64,000 nucleotides of DNA from Woeseiaceae bacterium (GCA_030065915.1 JASJCQ010000015.1:62001-126000); one strand, 5' to 3'; counted from the first letter of the stretch, positions 42,701 to 51,522 are shown. Numbers and translations: made by a program. Notes: generated by a model not told the origin, from the sequence alone.

Positions 42701-43081
42701 CGTACGCGCCGCGCCGAGACCGCGAAGGTCAATCGTCGTGGCACCCGGGCCGTTGTCGAGCACGAAGCCCTGGAATGTCAGGTCGATCTGCTGACCGCCT
42801 GCTGCTGATGACTCCTGCAGAATGTCGGCCGCGTCAATCAGACCGACTTCGCGAGAGATCTGTCCCGTGATGATCTGCAGCGGTGAAATGCTGGAGTAAG
42901 TGTCGCGCTTCAGGCGAGAACCGGTGACGACGATTTCCTCAGTGGCGTCTTCTTCGTCAGCGGCATCGTCTGCATCGGCGTCGTCTTGTGCAAAGACAGC
43001 CGGTGAGAGCGCAAGGGTCGCAGAAACAAATAAGCCGCCGAGTAGCTTGAGCCACGGCGACGCTTCTGGTCTATCCGTCAT
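39800..43081 (-). CDS. TonB-dependent outer-membrane receptor
   Basis: A 1093-residue receptor. A signal peptide ends at about residue 32 (SATLALSPAVFAQDD), followed by an acidic linker and the TonB-box-like EEIVVTGSRLKRD. The plug domain includes DIRGLGAARTLVLINGRR-type sequence (VLINGRRMAPAG) and DLLLDGASSVYGSDAIAGV. The barrel follows and ends in YFLNVSTSFGGGE. It is of the large oar-like/CirA type common in marine Gammaproteobacteria. The two S9 peptidase genes downstream suggest a peptide or oligopeptide substrate; siderophore uptake is less likely as no iron gene is nearby. GGGGA precedes the ATG at 43081. Confidence 0.93.
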   Translation of the reverse strand: MTDRPEASPWLKLLGGLFVSATLALSPAVFAQDDADADDAADEEDATEEIVVTGSRLKRDTYSSISPLQIITGQISREVGLIDAADILQESSAAGGQQIDLTFQGFVLDNGPGATTIDLRGLGAARTLVLINGRRMAPAGVEGAPVAANLNQVPASLVQQYDLLLDGASSVYGSDAIAGVANVILRKDFDGFEAEIFSRVPEYSNGVDHTLSASWGRNFDRGFVGIGVEYTESERVRLADRPWTEGCNKNAEIDENGNIRTADVFYSQVYGMDWDECRLGLLAGRVSVPDVGSIYHTPGFTNGGWPNFSESSIFGFGVDGDGDGRTDLTFRDYDLNGKDSQQNSDLFPENETTSFMAFGEYTFEGEMNLTPYFEILYSSVDFFSNSSEGQLFPFVPANNPFNLCNPANPNGVDCGDAADALYNNPNFVNQVLNAFGCDPSAGGSCDQTIGSIGAARTRPIVSVAGDRNFTDVEGEQTRIVGGIRGDLPFIDFGSFENWSFDMYYTHTLSDSNSFREGIRVDRLDLALGYYSDTNTPCEISDPSIVGFNSDIAASDLASDVAPGCVPVNMFAPELYPVGVVTGDFATAAERNYLFDNRDFDTEYEQTIFSAYATGDVAELPGGAVAFGIGVEVRNDEIKSIPDEVARDGLFFGFFSDGGAVGEKWTNELFAEVELPLLAGVQAAEELSLNMSARYTDDEYYGGNWTESFKLGWRPVDYLLIRATSGTSYRAPNLRELFLLNQTGFVTTFDPCFIPDAAINDLTGGYDAAADDRDAIVLQNCVANGVDPTLANNNGFNSYSVESAEGGSLTLDAEESESWSAGFAWDLPNVNAFDLSVSATYYEIKVINTIIEPSNAFIVNDCYNNTSGTSPFCSRITRDLSDPTQPFMTFIDQGFLNRDQEKARGVDVNLSFGDTFTIAERPIDFALDVRANRLLERSTLFAGAAGSPDDVDAFQGEPGFATWRGRINMRFDYDDYRVSWETRYQGSVEQDIEGIDPFDEAVTGGSDACAGPPDDVLCRDIGFIENYFLHNISAYYFGDRWTIGGGIRNVFDENPPFVDGTEIQAVNNTPIGYGYDLNGRTYFLNVSTSFGGGE

Positions 43082-43383
43082 GGTTGTTCCCCATATGCCA
43101 TTTATCTTCTGGACAGTCGCGAATTTAAGTTGACGTAACGCGCGGCAGCCCGCCTTTTCCGAATATCACCAGACACCGTCAAGGCACAAACGCTGTGTTT
43201 TTATTGGACGCGTTCGTACCGAGCTTTATGGAGTTCCGGTGGGTTCTGTTGTCACAGCACCACAATTCAGGTGGTCGATACTAGCAACGGACCGTTGAAC
43301 TGTCTACGCCTTTGTTGTCATATGTTGCGAACTTGCAACATTAGATGGTTTCAGGCCGTATCTATCTGACGATGCGGCTTTTT
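43082..43383. other. Gene-free stretch upstream of the receptor gene
   Basis: This 302-base stretch probably holds the receptor promoter. Its one clear element is an inverted repeat described separately. The 3' end of the TauE-type gene enters from the other side; both genes run on the minus strand, so the stretch also holds the untranslated end of the TauE transcript, but no T-rich hairpin was found. Confidence 0.6.
43323..43340. promoter_or_regulatory. Inverted repeat TGTTGC-N6-GCAACA
   Basis: Perfect 6-bp arms (43323-43328 and 43335-43340) around GAACTT, 242 bases before the receptor start. It could be an operator for a dimeric regulator (LacI/GntR-like spacing). It lies close to the 3' end of the TauE-type gene. 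Confidence 0.35.
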
Positions 43384-44205
43384 TCAGGCAAAAACGCTGG
43401 AAAAGAGGCGTATCGACGCGACGATCAGAAAGCCCGCAAACAGGCGATTCAGCACTTTTTCCGAAAAAGCATGGGCCAGCCGGGCTCCGATTGGCGCGGA
43501 AACCACAGTCATTGGCGCGATCGCGGCAAAGCCCAAGAGGCTGACGAATCCAAGGGAACCGGTGGGCAGCCGCGGGTCGTTCCAGCCGGCGACGATCATT
43601 CCGAGTGTACCGGGAATCGCGATCGCAAAACCGAACAGTGCTGCCGTCCCTATCGCCCTGTGTATTGGCTGGTTGAAGAGGCGCAGCACCATGACCGACA
43701 GCACGCCGCCGCCGATGCCCATCATTGTCGAAACGGCGCCGATCCCGGTTGGCAGAATCGCAACGAGCGGCGTGCGCGGGATGTCTTCAGTCACCTGGGT
43801 CTGGCCGAATTGAAACAGTGTCTTCATAGCGACGAATGCGGCCGTCGTCGCGAAGATAATGGCGAGAACGTCGGAGTCGACACGCGACGCCAGGAAAGCG
43901 CCGAGCAGCGCCCCGATCACGACGAACGCGGCCCAGCGACGGACGATTCCGAAATCCACGGCGTCGTGGCGATAGTGTGCGCGCGCCGACGATATTGACG
44001 TTGGAATGATCGTCGCGAGTGATGTCGATACGGCGATGTGCATGCGGATCGTCGGATCCACGCCGAGCGTCGCCAGCGCAAATTCGAGTACGGGCACGAT
44101 AACGATACCCCCGCCGATTCCGAACAGGCCTGCCATGATGCCGGCAACGATGCCGGTTGCCGCCATGGCGGCGGCGAGGACGAGCCAGGTCTCGGCTGCG
44201 CCCAC
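43384..44205 (-). CDS. Sulfite exporter TauE/SafE family permease
   Basis: A 273-residue inner-membrane protein with about eight helices of the TauE/SafE family. The glycine-rich repeat block is seen twice: MAGLFGIGGGIVIVPVLEFA near the N-terminus and ISTMMGIGGGVLSVMVLRLF-type sequence in the middle (VSTMMGIGGGVLSVMVL). Such proteins export sulfite, sulfonates or related anions. It starts with GTG, two bases after the S-formylglutathione hydrolase stop, so it is in the same operon; a link with sulfur or C1 detoxification is possible but unproved. Confidence 0.86.
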   Translation of the reverse strand: MGAAETWLVLAAAMAATGIVAGIMAGLFGIGGGIVIVPVLEFALATLGVDPTIRMHIAVSTSLATIIPTSISSARAHYRHDAVDFGIVRRWAAFVVIGALLGAFLASRVDSDVLAIIFATTAAFVAMKTLFQFGQTQVTEDIPRTPLVAILPTGIGAVSTMMGIGGGVLSVMVLRLFNQPIHRAIGTAALFGFAIAIPGTLGMIVAGWNDPRLPTGSLGFVSLLGFAAIAPMTVVSAPIGARLAHAFSEKVLNRLFAGFLIVASIRLFSSVFA

Positions 44206-44207
44206 GA

Positions 44208-45062
44208 TCAGCTCGCCAGGATTTTGTAGTGCCTGCGGAGGTGTTCTTCGATGAACGTGCCGATGAAGTAGTAGCCGTGGTCGTAGCCTGCATGGATCCG
44301 CAGGTCGATAGGGACGCCGCGTTCGCGGCAGGCCGCCTGCAGCAGCTCCGGCTTCAGCTGTTCTTCAAGGTAAGGATCGTCCGCACCCTGGTCGACCAGA
44401 ATCGTCGGGTACGCCTCGGGGTCTTCTACGTCTCGAACGACTTCGCAGGCATCAAACTCCCGCCACGCATTCTTGTCATCACCGAGATAATGACTCAGGG
44501 CCTTGCTACCCCACGGCGAGTGCAGCGTCGTACAGATGGGTGCGAACACCGACAGTGACCGGAACATACCGGGGTTGCGCAGGCCGATGACCAACGCGCC
44601 GTGGCCGCCCATCGAGTGACCACAGAGCGCGTGACGAGATGCGTCGCCCGGGAACTGGCCAAAGACCGCGGCGGGCAGCTCTCGCGTGATGTAGTCGTAC
44701 ATATGATAGTGCGCGGACCACGGTGCCTGGGTCGCATTCAGGTAGAAACCCGCGGCCAGCCCGAAGTCGTAGTCACCGTCGGGATCATCCGGCACGGTGT
44801 CACCGCGCGGACTCGTGTCGGGAGACACGAGCATCAGGCCAAGTTCCGACGCGACGCGCTGCGCGCCGCTCTTGACCATGAAATTCTCTTCGGTACACGT
44901 GAGGCCTGACAGGAAGGTCAGCACCGGGACGGGCCCCTGCTCCGCCTGCGGGGGAACGAAGACCGAAAAACGCATGTCGCAATCGTTGGCATCGGAACGA
45001 TGTTGGTAGAAGCCGATGCGTCCGCCGAAGCAGCTCGTCTCAGAAACGGTCTCGATAGTCAT
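44208..45062 (-). CDS. fghA: S-formylglutathione hydrolase
   Basis: A 284-residue esterase-D type enzyme. The nucleophile Ser150 lies in GHSMGGHGALVI, the Asp in LVDQGADDPYLEEQL, and the His in HAGYDHGYYFIGTF; FLSGLTCTEENFMVKSGAQR is a strong family marker. It hydrolyses S-formylglutathione to formate and glutathione as the second step of formaldehyde detoxification. The glutathione-dependent alcohol dehydrogenase normally found beside it is absent from the window. Length and motif order are standard. A TauE-type permease gene follows. Confidence 0.94.
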   Translation of the reverse strand: MTIETVSETSCFGGRIGFYQHRSDANDCDMRFSVFVPPQAEQGPVPVLTFLSGLTCTEENFMVKSGAQRVASELGLMLVSPDTSPRGDTVPDDPDGDYDFGLAAGFYLNATQAPWSAHYHMYDYITRELPAAVFGQFPGDASRHALCGHSMGGHGALVIGLRNPGMFRSLSVFAPICTTLHSPWGSKALSHYLGDDKNAWREFDACEVVRDVEDPEAYPTILVDQGADDPYLEEQLKPELLQAACRERGVPIDLRIHAGYDHGYYFIGTFIEEHLRRHYKILAS

Positions 45063-45152
45063 GCGCTCAGCCTTTCGCGTCTTACTGAAGTTCTAACTGG
45101 CACGCGCCAGTCGAGTTTTCGAAGTACGAGCGTAGCGTTACCGATGGACACT

Positions 45153-46367
45153 CTAATCAAGTTTCTGCAACACCAACGTCGCATTAGTGCCACCAAAGCC
45201 GAAGCTGTTCGACATCGCGGTCCGGAGCCCGGCGTTATCGATGCGCTCGGTCACCAATGGCGTACCTTCGACGACCGGATCGGGATCGAAGACATTGATC
45301 GACGGTGCGATGAAATCGTTCTCCATCATCAGCAGGCAGAAGATGGCTTCCTGTGCGCCGGTCGCGCCCAATGAATGTCCGACCATCGACTTGGTCGAAC
45401 CATAGTGCGGCATGGCGTCTCCGAAGACCTGCTTGATGCCCTCGACCTCCTTGACGTCGCCGACGGGCGTGCTGGTGCCGTGCGTGTTGATGTAATCGAT
45501 CGGTCCATCGACGGTGGCCTTCGCCAGCTCCATGCAACGCACGGCCCCCTCACCGGAGGGTGCGACCATATCGAAGCCATCGGACGTGGCGCCGTAACCG
45601 ACGATCTCTGCGTAGATCTTCGCGCCGCGCGCCCGGGCGTGTTCCATTTCCTCGACAACGAGCATGCCGGCGCCGGCCGCGCTGACGAAGCCATCGCGAT
45701 TAACGTCGTACGGTCGCGAAGCCAGCGTCGGCTCGTCGTTGTACTTCGTGGACAGTGCACCCATCGCGTCGAACATGCTGGACAGGTTCCAGTGCTCTTC
45801 TTCGCCGCCGCCGGCGAACACGATGTCCTGTTTGCCGAGCTGGATCTGTTCGGCGGCCGCGCCTATGCAGTGTGCACTGGTCGCGCAGGCCGACGTGATC
45901 GAGTAGTTGACGCCCTTGATCTTGAACGGCGTTGCGAGGCAGGCCGACACGGAACTGCTCATCGAGCGCGGCACCATGTAGGGACCAATCCTGCGCACAC
46001 CGCGCGAACGAAGCGTATCCGAGCTCGTGATGATGTTCTCGCTCGACGCGCCGCCGGACGATGCGATCAGGCCGCTACGTGGATTCGATACGTCACTCTC
46101 CTCGAGACCCGCGTCTTCGATCGATTTCTGCATCGCGATGTAGGCGTAGGCAGCGGCGTCGCCCATGAAACGAAGCACCTTGCGATCAATGTGCTCCTTG
46201 ATATCGATGTCGACGCTGCCGGAGACGAGGCTTCGAAGGCCCATTTCCTTAAACGACTCATTGGCAACAATGCCCGAGCGGCCGTTCTTCAACGAGTCCG
46301 TGATGTCTTCTTTCGTGTTTCCGATACAGCTGATGGCACCGATGCCGGTGATAACTACGCGACGCAT
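45153..46367 (-). CDS. fabB: Beta-ketoacyl-ACP synthase I
   Basis: A 404-residue condensing enzyme with catalytic Cys161 in [15 protein letters not shown] and the two His of [11 protein letters not shown] and [13 protein letters not shown]. It elongates cis-3-decenoyl-ACP, and so works with FabA in anaerobic-type unsaturated fatty acid synthesis. [18 protein letters not shown] is the standard N-terminus. It follows fabA by 9 bases, the classical gammaproteobacterial fabAB operon. No FabR-like palindrome was identified upstream of fabA. Confidence 0.97.
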   Translation of the reverse strand: MRRVVITGIGAISCIGNTKEDITDSLKNGRSGIVANESFKEMGLRSLVSGSVDIDIKEHIDRKVLRFMGDAAAYAYIAMQKSIEDAGLEESDVSNPRSGLIASSGGASSENIITSSDTLRSRGVRRIGPYMVPRSMSSSVSACLATPFKIKGVNYSITSACATSAHCIGAAAEQIQLGKQDIVFAGGGEEEHWNLSSMFDAMGALSTKYNDEPTLASRPYDVNRDGFVSAAGAGMLVVEEMEHARARGAKIYAEIVGYGATSDGFDMVAPSGEGAVRCMELAKATVDGPIDYINTHGTSTPVGDVKEVEGIKQVFGDAMPHYGSTKSMVGHSLGATGAQEAIFCLLMMENDFIAPSINVFDPDPVVEGTPLVTERIDNAGLRTAMSNSFGFGGTNATLVLQKLD

Positions 46368-46376
46368 GAAATCTTC

Positions 46377-46922
46377 CTAGAAGTCGTCAGTGGAGCTGAA
46401 CAGGCCGACTCTAAGGTCCTCGGCCGTGTAAATCTCGCGGCCATCGACGGACATGGATCCGTCCGCGATCGCCAGCACGAGCTTGCGGGATATTACTCGT
46501 TTGATGTCGAGCTGGTAAGTCACGAGCTTGGCCTTTTTCAGCACCTGGCCGAAGAACTTAACCTTGCCGACACCGAGCGCGCGCCCGCGTCCCGGATGAC
46601 CCGACCACACCATGTGGAAACCGACCAGCTGCCACAGCGCGTCTAGGCCGAGGCAACCCGGCATCACCGGGTCGCTCTCGAAATGGCAGTCGAAAAACCA
46701 GAGGTCGGGTTTAACGTCGAGCTCGGCCTTGATCTCGCCCTTGCCGTACTTGCCGCCGTCGCTCGTGATCAGCGGGATACGATCCATCATCAGCATCGGT
46801 GGCAGGGGTAAGCGGCCGTTCTCGGGGCCGAACAGTTCACCGTGACCGGCCCTGATCAGGTCGTCATAGGAGTAAGCGTTTTGTCGCGGCGGCAGTTCGC
46901 TCGCAGCATTAGAATGATTCAT
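46377..46922 (-). CDS. fabA: 3-hydroxydecanoyl-ACP dehydratase/isomerase
   Basis: A 181-residue hot-dog enzyme with catalytic His80 and Asp94 in [20 protein letters not shown]. It dehydrates 3-hydroxydecanoyl-ACP and isomerises the product to the cis-3 form, introducing the double bond of unsaturated fatty acids. The N-terminus ([20 protein letters not shown]) is slightly longer than in enterobacteria. It is the first gene of the fabAB operon. Upstream lies a 516-base gene-free region. Confidence 0.97.
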   Translation of the reverse strand: MNHSNAASELPPRQNAYSYDDLIRAGHGELFGPENGRLPLPPMLMMDRIPLITSDGGKYGKGEIKAELDVKPDLWFFDCHFESDPVMPGCLGLDALWQLVGFHMVWSGHPGRGRALGVGKVKFFGQVLKKAKLVTYQLDIKRVISRKLVLAIADGSMSVDGREIYTAEDLRVGLFSSTDDF

Positions 46923-47438
46923 TGCCGAATGGCCTCTGATGATGGTGACGTACGCGCGGCGCGCACTCGTAATCCCCCAATTCTACGCCCCGCAAAGAAG
47001 CAACGCTTTTGAATTTGCGCCAAGTCAGGAATCGTGGTTTCCCCGAAGTCTGGCAAAGAATCGGAACGCTGTAGGGGTTCAAACCGGCTTACGGATACGG
47101 ACCGTTCTTGCAGTACCTCCCCGCCAGCCTGGCGCCGCAGACCGAAAAACAGGCGGTTCCAAGGAACTCAATTGCACTGACACAAACAATTAGCACCGCG
47201 GTCGAATTCAGCAGAGGCACCTTCGGAAGGAGGTTTTCAGGCCGTCGCAAAGAACTGACTCGTCCCGACAAGACCTCAGGACTACGGCGCGACCCATCTC
47301 ACGGAGTCGCGGATCGCCTGGAGATCGAAAGTCACTCCGAAAGAACAGCCCCAACAGCCAGCGCCAGACCCGAAGCAGATACGGCACAAAGAGAACTCCA
47401 GAACACCGACAAAATGTCAACTGCACCCTCTACGCCGT
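46923..47438. other. Gene-free region between fabA and paaE
   Basis: The 516 bases hold no convincing gene on either strand. Open frames exist (up to about 148 codons on the plus strand from 47108), but they are rich in Arg, Pro, Ser and Thr, have no domain and run into paaE antisense. The fabA promoter must lie in the left part and the end of the paa transcript in the right part; no T-rich hairpin or known operator is apparent. Confidence 0.5.
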
Positions 47439-48503
47439 CTACGCCTTATCGTAATCCAGCACGACCTCATCAGACTTTGGCGTCGACTGACACGCCAGCA
47501 CGAAACCCGCTTCGACCTCCCAGGGTTCGAGTCCGTAATTCAGCGCCATCGTGACGTCACCCTGCCTGACATGCGTCCGGCACGTCGCACAGACGCCGCC
47601 CTTGCATGAATACGGCAGTTCGACGCCCTTCGACGCGGCAGCGTCGACGATGTTGCCGTCATCCGCCGACATGGAGAACGACTTGCGGTGTCCATCCATG
47701 ATCACCGTAATCTCGGCTTGTTGCTCACCGGCTGATTTGTCGTCGGGCCTCGATACGGTACGCGGCGCGCCGAATCGCTCGGAGTGGATACACGTCGCGT
47801 CAACGCCCGAGTCCGTCAAGGCAGAGGTAACCTCGTCGATCATCGTGTCCGGGCCGCAGAGGAAGATCTCATCCGGCAGACCGTTGCGACAGAAATGCGC
47901 GATCAGCTCTTTTGCTTTGCCGCCATCGAGTCTGCCCTCGGCGATTGGAAACTCCTGCTCTTCCCGGCTGAAAATGAACTGCATCTGCAGGCGATCGGGA
48001 TACTGGTTCTTCAGCGAGAACAGCTCCTCGACGAACATCGTCGTACCCTGCTTGCGGTTGCCGTAGAACAGCGTGAAGCGGCTACCCGGTTCGTCGCGCA
48101 GCACGGTCCTGATCATCGACAGGATCGGCGTGATGCCGGAGCCGGCGGCGAAGCCGACATAGTGCCTGGTCGCGGTTGCGTCGACGTCGGCATGGAAACG
48201 ACCGAAAGGCGGCATGACCCGGATCTTATCGCCACTGCGCAGACCGCCCAGGGCAGCTGCTGAAAACCGGCCGCCCGGCTGCACGCGAATGCCGAGTTCG
48301 ATCGGCCACTCTCCTGGTGCGGAACAAATGCTGTAGGTGCGACGCAGCTCCTCCCCGTCGAGCGTGACGGCCAGCGGCAGGTGTTGTCCGGGCTGAAACG
48401 AGAACGTGTCTCTGAGGTCCTCGGGTACGTCGATACGAACCCGCCGCGCGTCCGCGGTTTCTTCAACGATGTCAGCGATGGTGAGCGAGTGATACTGGCG
48501 CAT
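47439..48503 (-). CDS. paaE: Phenylacetyl-CoA epoxidase reductase subunit PaaE
   Basis: A 354-residue reductase: FAD domain (about 1-100, RRTYSICSAPGEWPIELGI), NAD-binding domain (about 105-225, GFAAGSGITPILSMI and FLCGPDTMIDEV) and a C-terminal plant-type [2Fe-2S] domain (PYSCKGGVCATCRTHVRQGD). It passes electrons from NADPH to the PaaABC epoxidase. It is the last gene of the paaXIABCDE operon, 3 bases after paaD. Confidence 0.96.
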   Translation of the reverse strand: MRQYHSLTIADIVEETADARRVRIDVPEDLRDTFSFQPGQHLPLAVTLDGEELRRTYSICSAPGEWPIELGIRVQPGGRFSAAALGGLRSGDKIRVMPPFGRFHADVDATATRHYVGFAAGSGITPILSMIRTVLRDEPGSRFTLFYGNRKQGTTMFVEELFSLKNQYPDRLQMQFIFSREEQEFPIAEGRLDGGKAKELIAHFCRNGLPDEIFLCGPDTMIDEVTSALTDSGVDATCIHSERFGAPRTVSRPDDKSAGEQQAEITVIMDGHRKSFSMSADDGNIVDAAASKGVELPYSCKGGVCATCRTHVRQGDVTMALNYGLEPWEVEAGFVLACQSTPKSDEVVLDYDKA

Positions 48504-48506
48504 AGC

Positions 48507-48992
48507 TCAGATGCACTTGAAGTATTCAAAGGGCTCGAGGCAGGCCGTGCAGCGGTAGGCCGCCTTGCAGGCGGTAGACCCGAATTCGCTGACGCACTCA
48601 GTCTCGGCCGAACCACAGCGTGGGCAGTGCACGACGCGCGTACCGGCCAGCAGGTCTCGCTTGGAACTGGCGGCAGGCGGAGCGATACCGTAGGCCTTCA
48701 ATTTCTTGCGACCAGCGTCGCTGATCCAGTCGGTCGTCCAGGCCGGCGACAACACGCGTCTGATTTCTGCGTCGATGCCGTGGGCTCTCAGCGACGAGAT
48801 GACACTCTGTTCGATGACCTCAGTGGCGGGACAGCCTGAGTACGTCGGCGCAAGTGCGACGGTCACACCGTCATTGACTTCAACATCACGGACGATGCCG
48901 AGCTCCGCGATCGAGACAACGGGAATTTCCGGGTCGGGTATCTGACCCAGCCACTCGAGCACCTGCTCGCGGCTGACGTCCGCCGCTACCAT
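48507..48992 (-). CDS. paaD: Phenylacetyl-CoA epoxidase assembly protein PaaD
   Basis: A 161-residue protein with an N-terminal MIP18/DUF59 domain (GQIPDPEIPVVSIAELGIVR; Cys in TYSGCPATEV) and a C-terminal zinc ribbon (CPRCGSAETE and YRCTACLEPFEYFKC). It acts in iron-sulfur delivery to PaaE or diiron maturation. I start at ATG 48992, seven bases inside the end of paaC; the longer frame to 49091 lies entirely inside paaC. Confidence 0.94.
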   Translation of the reverse strand: MVAADVSREQVLEWLGQIPDPEIPVVSIAELGIVRDVEVNDGVTVALAPTYSGCPATEVIEQSVISSLRAHGIDAEIRRVLSPAWTTDWISDAGRKKLKAYGIAPPAASSKRDLLAGTRVVHCPRCGSAETECVSEFGSTACKAAYRCTACLEPFEYFKCI

Positions 48993-49738
48993 GACGCGTC
49001 CGGATAGGACCGTTGCAGGTGTTGCAGCTCGGCGACGAGGTAACCGAGATGTTCGCTGTGCTTGCCGTGCCGTCCACCCTCGCGGATCCATGGTGTCCCG
49101 GGACGCTCGAGCGTCGCCTCCGACAACAGCTCATTGACCTCTTCGTTCCAACGGGATTGCAGGTCCTCGGGCAAGTCCAGTCCCAGCGTTTTGCAGACAC
49201 CTCGGTCGGCCGCGTCCGAGTAGAAGAATTCGCCACAGTAGCGCCAAGCCTGCTCGAGTGCTCGCTGCATCTTCTGGTGACTCTCTTCGGTCCCGTCCCC
49301 GAGACGGAGCATCCACGACCTTGAGTGCCGCAGGTGGTAGCGAATCTCCTTCTCGGCTCGCGCCGCGATCTCGGCGAGCCGCTGGTCGTTACACGCTGCG
49401 AGCCCTTCGAGCTGCATCAGGTAGAAGACTTCGAACAGGTACTGGCGAACGATCGCGTCGCCGAAGTGCCCGTTGGGTTGCTCGAGCAGCAGGTAATTCA
49501 TGAAGGCCTGGGCATCGCGGCGATAGGCGTAGAAATCCTCGTCATTGCCCTCGCCGTCAAGCTCCGCCGCGTACTGGTAGAACATGCGCGCCTGGCCGAT
49601 GTAGTCGAGCGCAAAATTCGCGTTTGCGAGCTCTTCCTCCAGTTCGGGCTCGCGGGTGACGAGCTCGACCATGCGTTGACCCAGGACGAGCGCGTTGTCG
49701 CCCAGCCTCTGGACGTAGATTGACAGCGAATCCGTCAC
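48986..49738 (-). CDS. paaC: Phenylacetyl-CoA epoxidase subunit PaaC
   Basis: A 250-residue ferritin-like structural subunit that pairs with PaaA. Typical stretches are LALDYIGQARMFYQYAAEL (here FALDYIGQARMFYQ), FEVFYLMQLEGLAACNDQRL and EKEIRYHLRHSRSWMLRLGD. It starts at GTG 49738, which overlaps the paaB stop (GTGA), and overlaps paaD by 7 bases. Confidence 0.96.
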   Translation of the reverse strand: MTDSLSIYVQRLGDNALVLGQRMVELVTREPELEEELANANFALDYIGQARMFYQYAAELDGEGNDEDFYAYRRDAQAFMNYLLLEQPNGHFGDAIVRQYLFEVFYLMQLEGLAACNDQRLAEIAARAEKEIRYHLRHSRSWMLRLGDGTEESHQKMQRALEQAWRYCGEFFYSDAADRGVCKTLGLDLPEDLQSRWNEEVNELLSEATLERPGTPWIREGGRHGKHSEHLGYLVAELQHLQRSYPDASW

Positions 49739-50028
49739 AGGTTTTCGACCCCTTCCGGTACGTCATAAAACGTGGGATGCCGGTAGATCTTGTCCTCCGC
49801 CGGCTCGAAGAATGCCGAGGTCTCGGTCGGGTCGCTCGCGATAATCCGGTCGGATCGGACGACCCACAGGCTCACGCCTTCCATGCGCCTCGTGTACGTG
49901 TCGCGCGCGTTGTCCAGCGCCATCTGGTCGTCGGCCGCGTGCACGCTGCCGGCATGTCGATGGCTCAGCCCCGACTTGCTGCGGATGAACACTTCATAGA
50001 GTGGCCATTCGGCCCTGTCTTTACTCAT
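49735..50028 (-). CDS. paaB: Phenylacetyl-CoA epoxidase subunit PaaB
   Basis: A 97-residue subunit with [20 protein letters not shown] at the N-terminus, the diagnostic PaaB pattern, and [20 protein letters not shown]. It bridges PaaAC dimers in the epoxidase. It overlaps paaA by ATGA and paaC by GTGA. Confidence 0.97.
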   Translation of the reverse strand: MSKDRAEWPLYEVFIRSKSGLSHRHAGSVHAADDQMALDNARDTYTRRMEGVSLWVVRSDRIIASDPTETSAFFEPAEDKIYRHPTFYDVPEGVENL

Positions 50029-51011
50029 GCGACCGCCTTGGCAGACTGTTTATCTGCGTAAGCCCGGGCCGCGTCGCGTACCCAGGCGTTGTCGTCGTGT
50101 GCCGAACGCCGCCGCTCCATGCGCTGGGCATTACAGGGGCCGTTGCCGGCGAGCACGTCGTGAAATTCCTGCCAGTCGATCTCACCGAAGCGGTAGTGGC
50201 CGCTCTCCTCGTCGAGTACCAGCGCGTCGTCGGGGACGCGAAGCCCGAGGAACTCGGCTTGCGGGACGGTGACGTCAACAAATTTCTGCCTGAGTTCGTC
50301 GTTGCTGAAGCGCTTGATCTTCCAGGCCATTGACTGTGCGGAGTGCTTCGAGTCCGCATCGCCGGGACCGAACATCATCAGCGACGGCCACCACCAACGG
50401 TTCAGCGCATCCTGTGCCATCGCCTTCTGATCGTCCGTGCCGTTGCACAGCTTGTGCATGATGTCGAAGCCCTGCCTCTGGTGAAAACTCTCTTCTTTGC
50501 AAACGCGAATCATGGCCCTTGCGTACGGACCGTAGGAGCAACGACACAGGGGAATCTGGTTCATGATGGCGGCACCATCGACGAGCCAGCCGATAGCGCC
50601 GATATCGGCCCAGTTGAGCGTCGGGTAGTTGAAGATGCTCGAATACTTGGCCTTGCCATCGAGCAGCCCCTGGACCATCTCGTCGCGCGACACGCCGAGC
50701 GTCTCCGCCGCGCTGTACAGGTACAGGCCGTGGCCCGCCTCGTCCTGCACCTTCGCCAGCAGGATGGCCTTGCGTTGCAGCGAGGGCGCACGGGTCAGCC
50801 AGTTCCCCTCAGGCTGCATGCCGATGATTTCGGAGTGGGCATGCTGAGAAATCTGTCGTATCAGCGTGCGACGGTACGCAGCGGGCATCCAGTCCTTGGC
50901 CTCGATCTTCTCTTCGGCGTCGATGCGTGCCTGGAACGCCGCCAGCTGTTCCGGGCTTTCGATCTCCGAGACATTTGCCTGCCCTTTCTGGTCCAGACCT
51001 TGTGTGTACAT
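50025..51011 (-). CDS. paaA: Phenylacetyl-CoA epoxidase catalytic subunit PaaA
   Basis: A 328-residue ferritin-like diiron protein, the active subunit of the 1,2-phenylacetyl-CoA epoxidase. Diiron-ligand stretches are [20 protein letters not shown] and [19 protein letters not shown]. It epoxidises the ring of phenylacetyl-CoA. The 72 bases between paaI and paaA contain a motif shared with the paaX-paaZ promoter region. First of the tightly packed paaABCDE block. Confidence 0.97.
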   Translation of the reverse strand: MYTQGLDQKGQANVSEIESPEQLAAFQARIDAEEKIEAKDWMPAAYRRTLIRQISQHAHSEIIGMQPEGNWLTRAPSLQRKAILLAKVQDEAGHGLYLYSAAETLGVSRDEMVQGLLDGKAKYSSIFNYPTLNWADIGAIGWLVDGAAIMNQIPLCRCSYGPYARAMIRVCKEESFHQRQGFDIMHKLCNGTDDQKAMAQDALNRWWWPSLMMFGPGDADSKHSAQSMAWKIKRFSNDELRQKFVDVTVPQAEFLGLRVPDDALVLDEESGHYRFGEIDWQEFHDVLAGNGPCNAQRMERRRSAHDDNAWVRDAARAYADKQSAKAVA

Positions 51012-51068
51012 CCAGAGGCTCGCTTTCCTGATCGTGATCGATCAATCTGTCACATAATTATATCTTTT

Positions 51069-51087
51069 TCAATATTTTGTGTATCAC
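51069..51087 (-). promoter_or_regulatory. Candidate PaaX box upstream of paaA
   Basis: TCAATATTTTGTGTATCAC (plus strand) closely resembles the sequence at 52511-52528 in the paaX-paaZ region. It overlaps the paaI stop codon and lies 58 bases before the paaA start, inside an AT-rich stretch unlike the rest of the window. Presence at both paa promoters suggests a PaaX site. Confidence 0.5.
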
Positions 51088-51521
51088 TTTAGGAGCGGCT
51101 CCGAACGGGCCGTGGAACGCCCCCGGAACAATGCGACGACGTCGTCGTCGCCGCGAGTGATCGTTACCGTGTAGAAACCGCGGCGGCCTTCCCTGTACTC
51201 CTCGACGGCACTTGCCTCGAGTCGATCGCCGGCATGAACCGGTTGCAGGTACTCGATCGAGCCCGCGGCGGCGACGGTCATATCGTTGTAGGCATTGCAG
51301 GCGAACGCGAACGCCGTATCCGCCAGTGTGAAAATGTATCCGCCGTGGCAGATACCGAAACCGTTCAGCATGTCATCGCGCACTGGCATGACGGCGACCG
51401 CCTGGCCTGGCGCAGGTATATCGATCGAGATCCCGAGGCGCTTCGAGGCCTCGTCGCTGTCAAACATGTGCTCGGCACACCGTCGGGCCAATTCGAGATT
51501 AGACGACTCGAGGTCCGGCAT
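51084..51521 (-). CDS. paaI: Hydroxyphenylacetyl-CoA thioesterase PaaI
   Basis: A 145-residue hot-dog thioesterase with the active-site stretch GICHGGYIFTLADTAFAFAC and the C-terminal GFYTVTITRGDDDVVALFRG. PaaI removes CoA from dead-end ring-hydroxylated or toxic phenylacetyl-CoA products and protects the CoA pool. It starts one base after the paaX stop and precedes paaA. Confidence 0.93.
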   Translation of the reverse strand: MPDLESSNLELARRCAEHMFDSDEASKRLGISIDIPAPGQAVAVMPVRDDMLNGFGICHGGYIFTLADTAFAFACNAYNDMTVAAAGSIEYLQPVHAGDRLEASAVEEYREGRRGFYTVTITRGDDDVVALFRGRSTARSEPLLK

Positions 51522-51522
51522 G

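Noticed and set aside
45375-46646. Plus-strand 423-codon frame across fabB and fabA
   Set aside because: Antisense to two well-recognised genes; composition is that of a shadow frame.
47064-47090. tRNA T-arm-like sequence GGTTCAAACC
   Set aside because: No matching acceptor, D or anticodon arm around it.
47108-47554. Plus-strand 148-codon frame between fabA and paaE
   Set aside because: Low-complexity Arg/Pro/Ser/Thr composition, no domain, no ribosome site, and it runs antisense into paaE.
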